Assembly: GCA_021229015.1 (NCBI GenBank)
Contig: CM037781.1
Span: 37,160,483 to 37,224,482 of the forward strand
Source of the DNA: Solen grandis
Lineage: Eukaryota > Mollusca > Bivalvia > Adapedonta > Solenidae
Direction: 5' to 3'
Length of the DNA: 64,000 nucleotides
Part shown: positions 26,101-40,927 of the stretch, piece after piece
Layout of the letters: each line of letters opens with the position of its first letter
Numbering within the stretch: position 1 is the stretch's first letter
Notes under the pieces: generated by a model
The model's input: the letters and a program-made list of their open reading frames with translations, nothing else
What the model was told of the DNA's origin: nothing
Databases searched by the model: none
Position numbers and translations under genes: made by a program

Positions 26101-29100
26101 TATATACATGTCATTCTTTTGTATGTAACAAGAAAAAATATGCTTAAAATGACAAATCACTAAAAATTTGTGACAGTCTGATTTTAAGACATTAACTTTT
26201 TTATGTATTCTGTTACAAAGTGGGTCAATTACATTTCTAAAATACAATAAGATTGTATAATAAATTGGTGAAAACTTAAGGCATTGCATCATATATATAC
26301 TTAAACAGATACAATCTATATTTAAATTACTTAATGCTTATATGTGTAAGTTTATCAATAGCTTTGCAACATAAAGATGCTTGTATATATACCTGTTCTA
26401 TTTCCTGCTGAGTGTGTTGCAGTTCACTCTGGAGCTGGTGGATCTGATCTTCACGTTCTGAAACTTGTGAGAGGGTCAGCTTTAGCTTCTCCTCTGGTTT
26501 CCTGCAGCTTCCCACTTGTCAGAGCAAGCTGTCCTGATGTTTTCCACAGATCCTGCTGTGTTTCCTTTAAGTCTTCACTGATTTTCTGCATCTTTTTCTC
26601 TGTCTCCTGAAGCCTATCAGATGTCTCAATCAGTTGTTCAGTAGTTTTCTCAAGCTTTTCTTGAGTTGCATGCAGCTGCATACCAACATCTTGATCAGAT
26701 TTTGTCCGGTAGGTCTTCAGTTCCTCCTCTAACTGGGAAACCTCCTTCTTCATTTGTTTCTGCAGGTTCTCTTGTTGGATTTCAAGTTTCACCACCTGAG
26801 ACTGATATTTCTGCTTCTCAGAAAGGATTTCCTTTGCCTTATCTGCTGTTTGCTTGAACTGTAGTACCTGCTGTTGTAGTGTATCAACATCTGTGCCAAG
26901 TTCAAAGGACCCTTGTGACTGCAGTCTTGATTCTGAAGACTTTCCAGATGATGTTGAACCTGGCTTATCTTCAATACCATACTGCCTCTTTATCTGTGTG
27001 AGCTCTTCTGTTAATTGCTTCACTTGTACACTTAACTGTTTTTCTTTTGCATGTTTCTGGTCCAGATCTGATTCAAGTTCATGAACATACTTTAAGCTCC
27101 CTCTTCTCTCTCGTTCTTTTCTATCACGGAGGGTCTCTAGGTCATTTATGGCTTGGACACTATCTAACCTTTCTCTAGCAGCCTCTTCTTTGGCCATCTG
27201 TACCTCCTTTTCAAGAGCAACAATTCTTTCATCTGAAGATTGAGACAGTTTTTGTTTTACTTCAGTTAGTTCTTTTGTCAAAGATTCCTTTTCTTTTTTA
27301 AGTTCTTCCACTTTATGTTCAATCTTCCTTTCAATATCTGCCTTGTAAAGATCAATTTCCTCTGGAGAATCTTCAAGTTTTTTGACTTCTTGATTTTTCA
27401 AGCTGTTCCTTCAAGAGGTCATTAGAAACCTGCAACTGTCTGTTTTCTGAACACTTTTCTTCATATTGCTCCTTGTAAAAGGTCATACTTCTCACTAAAT
27501 GTTTCGGGCTTCCACTTTCACTCAGAGAACCTTCCAAATCAATACTCTGAGTAAAACTCCCTTCTCCCCTTGTTCTATAACTTTCCAGTTCAGCCTGGAG
27601 TTCTTCAATCTCATCCTCCTTCTCCTTCAATTCAATTTCATCCTCATAAGCTCTCACTTCTTTAGCTGACTGCAACTCTTCCTCAAGTTTCTTAACCTTC
27701 TCAGAGGCCACCTTTAATTGCTCCTCTCTTTCCCTAATTTGTTCCTCCTTCTCTTGAATTGATCCTTGAGAGCTCTCACTTAACTTTCTCTTAAAATCAT
27801 TAAGCTCAGTCTGAAGCTTCACTACTTCTTCAACTTTCTCCTGTATCAGTTTTCCTTGCTCTCCACTATTAACTGCATCACTAACCTTTGACAGCTCTGA
27901 CTTCAACAATTCAACTTCAGTCTCCTTCTGTTCAATAATCTGATCTTTCTCATCTTCAGATAATGGCAAAGGTGGAGGACTTATTTGCAATGCTTCTTCT
28001 ACTCGTTTCTTCAATTTTGTTATCTCTTTTTCCTGCTTTCTGATCAGAACAGATTTTTCATCTTCAGATCTGGGTGGTGATGGTGGTTCAATCTTCATGA
28101 CTGTTTCCAAACGGACCTTTAACTCTTCAATCTCTTTCTTCTGTTCCTCAATAATCTCAGCCGATTCCTCTTCATCTCGAGGAGGGGAAGGAGGTCTGAT
28201 TTTCAACGCTGCATCAATCTGTCTCTTCAAGGTTTCATTTTCAAGTCTCAGTTCCCTGATTAGCACTGACTTGTCGTCTTCCGAAAGGTTCGAATCCATT
28301 ATCTGCTGCCTCAGCTTCCCAATCTCTTGCCTGAGTCTCTTGATGACATCTGCTTTCTCACCATCATCAGGTGGAGATGGTGGTCTGCCAAGAGAAGCTG
28401 CTTCCATCTCGGTCTTCAGTGACTCTATCTCCACCTTCTGTTGTTTGATGAGCGCTGTCTTCTCATTGAGCGTTGTCTTCTCATCTTCTGTCAGTGGTGG
28501 AGATGGTGGCCTGCCCAGCACCTTCTGAAGGTTCTCCTTCAGATTTTCAATCTCTTCTTTCTGTTCCTGAATTAGAGCCTGGCTGTCAGCTTTAATCTCT
28601 TTCTTGAGAGTTCGGATCTCTCTGTCCTTCTCCACAATCTGTTCATCATACATTTTCTCTTGATCTCTGTATTTCTGGATATGCTAGAACAAATATATCA
28701 TCCTTATTGTATTACCCAGTTTTTGCCTTCAAAATAATAATCTAATAATGCTTAAAAGAAGTTAAGAAAAGATACAATGATATCCATCATACACTGTTAT
28801 CTCACTGTTTGTATTTTTATCAATAGTAGTTTACATGTCTATGTACAAGAAACCATTCACGCATAAAAAAGCTTTACACAAGTTTCTAGTGTATTCTTTC
28901 CAAAATTTATATTTTTTGCATTTTTGCCAACATCTGAGAAATATGAATAGACCTTCAAATCAAAAGAGACCATATGAATTCAATAATAAGAGGGAGCGGA
29001 ATCTGGCCAACTAATCAGATCACTTGTCATTATCATCATAATCTAAAACCATCATCCTAACCACAACCATCATCATCAATAACACATCACTACCATCATC

Positions 29101-32100
29101 TTCATACACAAAACATCACTACCACCACCATCATCATCATCATCATCATCATCATAACACTACCAAATTCATTCAAATGCAGTAAAATTTGCCCCCCCCC
29201 CCCCCAAATAAATGTACACAAGTAATAATATTGAAGCAGCTGTCATAGTTATAAACACAGAACACAGAGAGAGAGAGAGAGAGAGAGATCCACTTACAGA
29301 CTCCAGCAGCTCAACCTTATCTGTGAGTTCAGCCAGTTCCTCCAGCTTCTCCTCCACTACATTGTCCTTCTCTCTAAGGTCTTTCTTCAACTTGGCTATC
29401 TCCACCTCATGTTTTATCTGAAGTAAAAGTATTGCAAGACATTTTGAATTTGAATAAAACAAATCATTTTATATGGATTCTTTTATTATTAAAATTACAC
29501 TAGACCTATAGATAATATGTCAATTTGTGGTCTTTAAGTTATGCCTCGTTAACAAGAAAATTAATGGTAAAAAAAAACAGGTTTAATAATCAAAATGCTG
29601 GTACATGCCTGCTTTTCACTTAACATCTCAGTTTGAGGTTTTTCCCAACTCAAAGTTTTGAAGTCCTAGAACTGCTTATTTATATGCCTAAAAATGCTCT
29701 CAAACAGTCTTCAATATTTTCAAAATCAATAATTAAGGTGAGAAAGAATTTGAAATTTTGATTTAAGGAAAATGGCAAGTGAGATCATGATGTTTATTTA
29801 ATGTTTTGTGACAAACAAACAGACAGACCAAAAACAGTATACCCCAATCTATTGATCTGGGAGCATAAAAAGTAAAATTTCTTCCCATCTGACCTGGCCT
29901 TACTACAGTATATCACAGAGTGGAAATGTCTAACTGAGTAGCGAAGGGTTCATAAAAGTGAACACGAAGACTACAGTAGACCTACCACCAATGAGTGGTC
30001 CTCCCCAGTTGACTCAGGTGATCTGTCTGTAAGCTCCTTTGTAAGGTTCTCGATCTCTTATCCTTTCTTCCAGCATCGTCTGGACGGTGTCGAAATCTTC
30101 CTGAAGCTTGTTCTGTAAAAGATGAGAAAAAAAAGCAATAAAATTCCCGTTATTTCCAATTAATAACATCATGGCATGTACAGAAAAATTTCATGTTCTT
30201 ACTTGCAAAGAATTAGAGTAGTGAGCAAAACTAAGAATTTAAAGATAAATAATAACTGCTGGTTTCAGTTGATATATCAATATTCCAGGACTACAGAAAT
30301 GGTTTAGTGAATGTAACAAAACTTGAATACCGTATACACGGTCAGATTAGGCGCAGCTACGTATAAGGCGCATCCTAACTTTCAGGGTAACTTATTTGAA
30401 AAAAAAAAAAAATCACTTATTGTATCGTATGCAGCGAAATCTTGTTTTGAAATTTGCGCCGTCGTACATTTTGACAGACCAAAAGCTATCCGTACATCAC
30501 CGGGCTAGTCATACGGTGAACCGTTTTATTTACACATGGCATAAGATTACCGTTCCATCAAGTTGTTTCAGTTTATTTTCAAACATGACATTACTCAACC
30601 GTGTCCCCGCATTCTAACACTGGGGACCATTGTCACCTGTCTAAATTCTCCCAACTTACAAACATTACGTAACAATTGCCACCTGTCAAGTTTCTCCTAT
30701 ACATCATGAGGTCCCGTAAAATAAACTTATTTGTTTATATTGAAAATGGCTTCCATCAAGTTGTTTCAGTTTCTCACGATCATTTTATCATGAAATATAC
30801 CTGTAGGATAACTAATAAGAACAAAAGCAATAATCTGGTATTGTTTATCATGGTTTCGTATAGACTTTGTGTCATATTATCGTATTCATTGGCTTTCAGT
30901 ATATCCATTTTCTGAGATCTTATACCGGTAATTTTCACTTCTCGGTGATTGAAAAAAGAAACCTGAAAAGCTGTATATCATCATATAAGGCGCACCCCCT
31001 CTATAAACTTGAATTATCTGGAAAAAAAAGTGCGCCTAATCCGCCGGTGTATACGGTATACATGTCCTGAAAATAACAGCAAAAATTATGAAATCTTAAT
31101 TGTACGCATTATAATCACAAAACACTGGCAATATGAAGAGCACAGTCATGTTTTACACAGTAAGTACAAGGACAGACCTGGAAGTCAGAGAGGTTGTCAA
31201 CCTCTGCCTGTAGACTGTCCACCTGCACTGTCAGCTGGGTGATGAGTTCTTCCTTCTCCTGAACCATGTCCTGTAACATCCCCACATCTTCCTTCTCAAG
31301 CTCCGCTGCCTGCTGTAAGAGGGACAATGGTTATCATACTTGCAGGACATTATTCATCTCAAACTGGAAGTATCATTAACCCTTTCCCTCATATAGTCTC
31401 ATTTTAACGCACTCAATAGGTACCACATAAAGCCTGATCTGCAGAAAACCACAGTTGAACCTTACCAAATTTAATTACAAAATCCTCATTTTCCAGACCA
31501 CTGAGGAGCAGCGAACAACATAAAACCTGATCAGCCTGCGAGTTACTCGCAGGCTGATCTGGTTTTATGTTGTTCGCATAGGTCTTTTCATGGTTTCCTC
31601 TATGAGGGAAAGGGTTAAATATGATTAATACCCCAGCATCCCTTCTTGTCATCATGCAATGTAAGTGTAGGATGGGACATGACCATAGTGATTCCTAGGT
31701 TGCCCCAATTTCTGTGAAACCTAGGTATAACCAGCTTTTTTTTTCTCCAAATATGGGTTTAGAAGACAATATTTACATAAGTGAGGGGTCATTGAGATAT
31801 TATGCGGGGGTCAAAATGGACATTTTGTGCATCATGGAAAATCCTGCATCTCTAACTACAAATGTTTGCACATACCCACAAGACAGGCATGGAAAAACCT
31901 TGCCCTTCTTTTTCCTGTGTAGGTCTATCATAACCCATTAACATATCTAATACCATGGTCCCAGACAGACCAAGGAACTTCCACCTACCTCCTGCACCTT
32001 CTCCTTGAGGCCCGAGTTTTCCTCCTCCATGGCCTGGAGAGCAGACTTGAGACTCTGCACCTCAGACTCTAGGTTGGTCATTTTCTCTATACGGGCAGCC

Positions 32101-35100
32101 TCGGACTCCTCCATCTCCTGTTGGATACTGGCCTACACAACACAGGCAACAGACGGTATTACACTGCACAAGACATATTCAACAGGTCATACTGACTGGC
32201 ATGAATTTAGTAAACAAACTAATCTATTTACTTCTATATTTCAATGCTACATCAATATCATAACATCAAATTGCATGTTAAGCATAAAAATAAATAATTT
32301 TACCATGAAACAAGACTATTATAGTAGACTAACCTTCATCAAATTACTTAATAATATTTCAATAGTTAATAATTCATAAAAATTGTATACTGGGTAGATT
32401 CATTATGACAGGCCTCATTTTAACATGAAAGTCAATTTACCAGTAATGCTACTCAACATTTGATCTAATTATCTATGCGGATGACTTAAGAGGAATTTTC
32501 ACAAAGTTATAATGAGAAAGCAGTCCAGTATAATGCAGCATTTAAATGTGGACCCCAAACATAAAATTAAAATGAAGCTGCATGTATATGCAAATATCTA
32601 ATACTGAATATCAATTAGTCAAATGATGCGTCATGTAATTTAAAAGAAGAGATTGGTTAATTCCTCTCTAGTGACATGACAAGGTATCGCAGTAACCGGT
32701 GTATGATCATATGTTATCTTTTCACAGGTTATGATCAAAAGATGTCTTTTCACAGGTTAGTATCCTGAGGTAGGGTATGATTTAGTATCAACATACAGTT
32801 CTGAACCTATATTTCCTGTCCTACAGGTTATATACAGATCAGCATGCTATATCTATCACATGAAGCTTATTCATATATATCCAAGCATACAGCTGCACAG
32901 AGAGTGGTAGCATTTATTGATATGAAAACAAAAATGAAAAGTGTGATAAAATAACCAAATGAATTATTTCAATACATGCATGATTAAAAACAAGTTTAGT
33001 TCTCAAATGTGTTAATATGAAATTATGTTAAATTTAACTCTTCTCCTTCAAAACACATCGTTTAATTCTGACAACATTTGGTCACAACTTGAACTTCTTT
33101 AATTCTTGTCTTATATAACTGCAGCGTAACCTCTACTCAGCTCTTCAACTTCATTTACAAAATCTAAACCCCCTTTCATTACTATGACAACCACTGCTTC
33201 CCTACCCTACCTTCTCCGAGAAAGATGCGCCCACGTTGAGGAGGCTCGAGTCTGGGGTGAGAGAGTGGTCAGTAAAGGACTGGGAAACTCGTACGGACTG
33301 AAGGTCAGCGATCTCTCTGTCCTTGACCTTCATCTCATCCCGCAACAGCTCCAGTTCCAGGTACTGTTAGTACAGGGGACACAGGGGATGGGGTTAGTTT
33401 CCAGGGCAACTGCTTGTTAAGGGTTCAAGTGCACTTTTTTCTTTGCCTTTTTTTTTTTTTTTTTCTTCACTCCTTTAAATGGATGTTTGTTTCTTCTATA
33501 CTATGTTATGGATGAAAACAGTCAGTGCTCACATACAATGTATTATGTTACTCAATCATTTTGCTATTTGCAGCAGTTATATCACTTCTTTGTTCATGAC
33601 AAACATTTTAATGTTTCAATACCCCTTTCAGATAGAAAAAAAATACTTCCCCACTACTTTTTTAGGGTGCTTACAAAAAGCAAAAACTTATTTTGAAGCT
33701 GTCCTCTTAAAAAAAAAATATGGCATTTGGAATAATTACAATCAATCTTACATGACTGGTCAAACAGATTTTTGATTTTTTCATTTTAATAAAAAGTGTT
33801 CTTGCTAAGTATAACAGATATATGTGAGGATTGACTATATTTCTATGTTAACCAAATGAAAATCAACAAAGATTTTTAGATAATGCTATGAAACAAACTA
33901 TGTCTCTAATGTAATATGTTATTTTCCAAACTAATGAGGTCAATGAGAAATGTCAGTTAAAATTAAAAACAAAATTGACAACAAAAAGAACATAAGATTA
34001 ATTCTCTTACATTAAAACTGAACTAAATTCATGCTACAAACATTGATATAAACACAGAACAGCAACAAGTCACATTTAGCAAAACAGGAATCTATATCTA
34101 CAACAGATTAAACTCTGATATTCAAACCCAGAATTATTAATGAAATTAGACATAACCAGTGAATACTGCATTTCCCCCTCTCCCAAAACTGTTAATTTAC
34201 CCCTGCCCTGAAATCTATGTGTCTCTCCATCCCACTACAGACTTTAATCAACATTTATCCACCTCTCTACTACAGACTTTCACCCATGTTTTATCCACCT
34301 TTTCTCCTATAGACATTATGATTAATCAATATTCCTCCCCTATCCCAGGCTATCCTATTAGGATTATTAAAAGTTACATAATACATAAAGCTCCTTCTCC
34401 ATGCCACCTACAAGCCTTTATCTCACTATGCTACCAGTCATCTCACATGGCAGACACATCTCGTTCCCATCTAATTTTCTAATCTACCCAACAACCTACA
34501 CATTAAAAATAGAACATGCACACCACACCGCTGGACCTACCATGTTCTCGACACCCCTCTCGGCCCGCAGCTCGGTGTACTCAGCCTGTAGCCGCTGTAC
34601 CTCCTCGGACAGCTGGTCTATCTCCTGATTCTTCTCCTCTATCAGGCTCTGCGACAGTCCCGACATGTCCGTCACCACTGGCTGGCTCTGCGACAGCTTG
34701 GCCTACAATGTTGGTTCATTGAAACTATCAGATTTTCTCTCTTCATAATAATCAACCAGTATTCCATGGCACTGTCTTCTTCATTCCAAAAATCAAACCT
34801 TTATTCTATTACTTTTGTACTATTATTTCCTCACAGTATGGAAAAATCCCCTTATGAAGCCTTTGTAAGAGATAAACTGTTTAACAACTTAAAACAGTAA
34901 TTACAAAGCAGGTTTTCTTATGGAAGTGATGTTCCAATTTTTACCTTCAACCTCAACCCATGACTTGACTTTTTGTCTATGAGTTATGTACCTTCAGTTT
35001 CATCATGATGAACAACTGAACCAAGATGTTGAAAGTACCTCGATGCATGGCAAAATTACAATTCTGACAAACAAAGCTGATGGACATCCATCCGCCCACA

Positions 35101-38100
35101 AACCTTTGGCAAACAAACAACCAGATTTTTCCATTGGAATACTGTAACTTTATATAAAAGATCTTCGAACAGACCTGTGGCTTGCAGCATAAGATCAGTG
35201 ACAGCCATTTTGATATACTGACTTAATAAACCTACCTTGAGCTGTTTATTTTCCGTCCTAAGTGTGTCCAACTGTTTTTCAATTTCCTTGTCACTCTCAT
35301 ACTCGTATCCATCGATTGGCGTCCCGCGGGTCAACTTGCTGCGGTCCTTCAGTTGCTGTATCTGCTGGTCCCGGTTGTCCACCGTCTCCCCAAGCTGCTC
35401 CACCTTCAGTTTCAGGTCCGAGATCTGTACAACCATCACCAATGTCAGTAACATATAATACATACTAAATGTCCATACAGTAAAACCTGTCTTATCCGAC
35501 ACCCACTGGGACCAACTTACATTGTCGGATAAGACAGGTTGTCGGATAAGGCAGGACATTATAGACCGTACTTTTAAAATTGATAGTCCATATATTTGCT
35601 ATATATGACATCAAGCTTTAATAATTCCAAAAATAAAGTTGAAATACATGTATACATGTGTAAACAAAACACATGAGCGATATTTATCATCTAAGTTAAT
35701 TAACAATAACATAATTGATTCGTCACTGTAATTGCTTCAACTCTGAAAAGTTACGGTTTGTAGATGTGTTGGATAAAGCAGTGTAATTATAGTGCAATAA
35801 TCACTAATGGGACCAAAATCATACGTCGGATAACAGGTAAGACAGATGTCGATATGGTCAGGTTATTTAAACAGACTTTGAATAGGAAAAACAATGGGAC
35901 TGACGAAAAGTGTCAGATAATAATGGATGTCGTTATGAACAGGTGTTGTTACTGACAGTTTGCAATGTATGTTGTCAATTTATGGCCCTACTCGGATGAT
36001 CATTATTCACACAACCATTTTCTTTCTCCCTAGCCAGACAGACAAATTTATAAATATTACTAAAAATAGCAGGGCTGCAAAACCCTACTTAATTATAGCC
36101 TTTTGGACACCTCGAGAACAATTTTCTTTTTAATGTCATACTTACACAATCCAACAAAATAAGATTAGAAGTTTAGATCAAACAACATTATCTTGGTGCA
36201 AAAACAGAATATCATTCTAAATAAACAACATGCACATAAAAAAAATTTATAAATCAAAACATGGTTTTTAGATTGTCCTTCCAGTAGAGATGCACTTAAG
36301 AGGAAGTAAGTTGACTGACATTCATAACAAAGCTTACACTTTCACACATTTATTTTAACACATTTTATTAATATTCAAAATGGGCAATTTTCTCTTTACC
36401 TCTTTATCCTTTTCTTCAGATTTTTCCCGCTCAGTTTCTAATCTACGGACAGCGTCAGCGGTGTCTGTGAAGTCCTTCCGGTGCCGCATCTCGTCCAGCT
36501 GGTTCCGGAGACCGGATATCTGCACCAGACACTCATTCAGCTGTGTCTGTAGTACATGCTTCTCTCGGACAAGCTCCTGGTTATTTGGAAATAATGTTTA
36601 AGCTATAACTCATACTAATCATCTCATCATATGCCCAAACAAAAACAAAGTTTTGTAGTATCATACTAATAAAATGAAAAGTTTGATAATAAAGATATGC
36701 TTTATATATATACTTGCTAGTATTCATAAAACCTGATAAACTCATTTTGCCCCTATCATACAAAGTGAATCCAGGCTCGAATTCCACTAACAATACTTAG
36801 CGCTTAGTGCTAAGTAATACTTATATTCTTAAACTAGGTACACACATTCCACCATTACTATTTATGAAATACTTAAGTACATAACTAAGTTGAAATGATT
36901 TATTACCTTAATAATAACACTTGCACTAATGATAACTTAAGTCAAACTGTTCACCCATGAGCTCTACTTACCTCCTTGGTTTTCTTTGCAGCCTCTCTGA
37001 GTTCCTCCTCCACTGTGAGCTGGGCCAAGAGACGTGCATGCTTGTCGTCTGCTGCACGCTCCATCTCCAGAGAAGCAGCTGTCTTCATCTCCATGCTGTC
37101 AGACTTGACGCTGTCACTTGTGTCGTCATCTGGATACGGTCGCCTTGACAACTCCTCCTCTAACTTCTTGAGTTTCTGTAATTGTTTGGAAACAAATTCT
37201 AATATGAATTTGAACAATTTGAATGAGAAAACATCATAATCTGAGAAAAAAATACTGTCTGAAGAAAAAACACACAGACTTCCTCCATTAGACTCCAGAA
37301 ACAGATACATTTCAATATTTCTGCTTTAAACACCCATTTTACCCAGTGTCTGTAAGAACAATGTTTCAAAGTGACCTTTTCTGCCATTTCAAATCAACAG
37401 AAGCAAATTATTTTAGCTGGCTCAAAAGCATCCATTTTCTATCTCTCCTTTCCCATATCTCATTCACTCTCATAGTCTGCAGACAAATCTTTCTCTTCCA
37501 TCCCTTCCCTCTCCCCCCTCACTTGACTTGACTATTTGAGTTTACCGTCGCCTCGACAGTATTTCAGTCACATAGCGACATCCAGCTAATTACAGGTGGA
37601 GGAAGACCCCGAATGCACGGAGACATCCGGGTAAAACCACCGACCTACTCTCCCCCCTCACTCTATCTCACTATCAGACAAATATCTTTTTTTCTCCCGC
37701 CCCCTCAATACTAACCTGTTTGTCAGACTCGGCTTGGCTGGTGCGTTCCTGCACCTCAGTCTCTAGCTGCTGTATGATGGACTTGAGCTCCTGGATGGAG
37801 AGGTCACGGTCCCGAGTCTCACGCTGGTGACGCTCGGCCTCCAGCAGGGCCTCGTTGTGCAGATCAATACGATTCTGGAGCTGCTCATTCAGGTCATCCA
37901 CCTGTGTTACACATGGTTATGTGGTGTAAGACACACGGTTATGTGATGTAAGACACATGGTCATGTGATGTAAGACACATGGTCATGTGACATAATACAC
38001 ATGGTTATGTGACACAATACACATGGTCACGTGACATAATACAAATGGAGATGTGACATATGAGACATTGTCATGTGATGTAAGACATATGCTTAAGCGA

Positions 38101-40883
38101 TGTCATACACATGGTCAGGTGACTTTACTTCAATGTTAAAAGTGCTATATCCCTATATTAAGAATCCCTCATTTTGGGTATTTGTCAGCATCTGCTGTTC
38201 TTTTTTTTTTTTTTTTTTTTGGAGTATCAGCTGTTTTTTTCTGTCCCTCAAATTAAATCTGCTGTTCTTTTTTATCCCTGAAATAAGAAATATCTAAACA
38301 GTGTCCTTTCCTATCATGCCAAGCCCTTAGTTTCTGGGGGCAATTCAAAGACCCCCCCCCCCCCCAATGAAATGATCCCTAGATTTATTTCAGCAATTTG
38401 TCCCCCTGGATACGTACCTCCCTCTGGAGCCGGGAACCATTGCCATTCTGTTTCTCGAGGTCCTGGACCAGTTTCTTCCACTTGTCCAGTTCTGTCTGGT
38501 AGTCCTCCCTCTCCTGTTCTCGCTCACTGGACTGCTCCTGTGCACGTAGAAAATGTTTCACTTAAGATCAAAATGAACGCCACGACAGCTTGACTCAATA
38601 TTCAGACATCTGTGACAGTACAGAACAACGCATGTGATTCCAATATAGCCCCACTTCACTTCGTAAAGGGAGAGTGTTCTTCAGACAGATTTCATTGTAA
38701 ATTGGGATTTTTTGATGTTGAGAAATTCATTCAGTTTATTTGCAGCTTTGCTGTGTGTATTTCCTTAGACAATATATAACACTGACCTCAATAAACTGTT
38801 TCTTGGACTTGACTTGTTTCTCGAGGGCGTCCACCTGTAGTTTCAGATCCGTCACTTCCTGTTTCTTGTCATCCAGAAGCTTGGTGAAGTGGTGCTCCGT
38901 GTCCTCTCCAGATGTCTCCAACTCCCGAACGCGCGATTCGAACCGTTCATGGACGTGCTTGATTTGCTGTTCTTTCTCACGATTCTCGGAGTTGAGCCGG
39001 GAAACCTCCAGCATCAAAGCTAAAGTGGGTGGGAAAATATATTGCCAAGGTCATTATAAAGGTCACTCTTGGATATCATATTAATGAAACACTACTGACA
39101 TATATTTTTTTAAATAAGATTACATTTTTCATCAGGTAAATAAGATATTAATTTCTCTATGCAACATTCTTAGATGTGCTTTCTTAACATATATAAAGTG
39201 ACATTTGAGTTATGTGAGGCGATAAGTCAATAAGCTTAGTATTTCACAGCTATACATAGTATGGCAAAGTCTCATTTGACAATGGTCAAGATGATTTAAT
39301 TTCCCTTTTTCCAAAAATTAAAGAAAATAAAATTCTACACTTTTCCAACAAAAAAGGGAGCAGTCATGCTTTAATGTATACTATGGTATTGCCTTATTTT
39401 TTTTTTCTATGCATATAATTAAATCCAAAAATAGGTACATTTCAAAATCATCTGGGACCATCAGGATCTTTTTCTTTGTTTTTAAAAAGATATCTCATTG
39501 CAAACAAGTAAAATATTTGAGCATTTTCCAAGATTTTTAACTGAGGAAAAAATTGTGATAACAATTAGCAAACACTTTGACCCCTTAAGTCTTTTCTTTC
39601 ATAGTATTGATAGAATTCTTATATATTTGACTTAACTACTGATATTAATTTTAAAGCTTTTAGCTTTTTGAAGGTTACTGATAGATGCTCAAATATTTTT
39701 CAAGATACCGTTTGACATGAAAGCTTAAGCTGAAAATCAAAATATGTCTTATCGAAGTGCAATATACACAAGCAAGATTCAGAGTTAAATCATTCATTTC
39801 CTTAAACTCCTTAACCCTTAAACTTGTGAATATCAGGGATTTTATTTTTTTATTATTGTTATTTTTACTACCTGTGCCCTTCTTATAGGGAAAATTTGCA
39901 TTATAATTCAAAAATTTGGAAATTAAAAGACAATGAAAATGTTTTGAATTAACAATAAAATACTAATTATAGGTGGTATATGTCCAAAAAAGTTTCAAAT
40001 CAACATTAGAATTATAAGAATAACACAAATTCTATTTAAATTCCATGAATTATTTCACTGGGAAAATAGGTAATTATTTAGGGAAAAAATGTCAGTTTTA
40101 ACCTAGGGGAAATCACATGTAAAAGGTTGTAAATTCACCAAAAAAAAATCACAGAATATTGATGTAAAAATTGATGCCATAATGAAAATTAACTTGGTAT
40201 ATGAAACAACTTTGGACATTTTTTATTGCTCAGCAGACTGTAGAATTTAGCTACATTATAGTATAAGCAAACAAGGGAGACAGTTATCAGATAGCTCCTG
40301 GGAGGAACTGTCTGTTTTGAGTCTGCTCAGTTTGGCAGGGTATCAAAACAGGTCTTTATGCAGTTAACATATTGATATCAATGTTCTGATATGCACTTCT
40401 GTCATCTTTTAAGACAAAAACAAGAAAATATTTGACCAATTATTATATTTTATGATCTCTCTTAATTTTGAAAGTGACATTTAGCATACAAAGAGAGGGT
40501 TTGAAGTTTGATAAGGAATGATTCAACTTTCATCATATCAACTCCAATACCTGAAATCAATTAAATATATTAAGCATGTATATATAACACTTAATACTTA
40601 TCAGCAGGCATACAGCATACATGTATATATTGAAAATAACGGCAATACGGATACACTGTTCATAATAAAGTTACAGGAGGGAGTTCCTGTCACACTCTGG
40701 TCGGCTAAAGTTGGGAGACAAAAGTACATGTATCAGTTATACGAAACTTCTAACAGTATATCTGAAGGTACCACACACACACACACGTGCACACATTCAC
40801 ATCTATGTTACTATGACAACAGATAGTTATATCATACCGGTACTTATAAGGGACAAAAGGACATCTAATATCTATCCCATCAA

Positions 40884-40927
<44 letters not shown>

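Noticed and set aside
28097..28528. 143-residue plus-strand Ser-rich frame
   Set aside because: Antisense of the PPSPP repeat exon; Ser runs mirror Glu-rich coding on the other strand.
4968..30112. Gene is a pseudogene because of frame breaks
   Set aside because: Four single-base breaks in about 2,800 codons, each exactly compensated by exon phase arithmetic, with otherwise intact splice sites and no other stops. Assembly indels are more likely.
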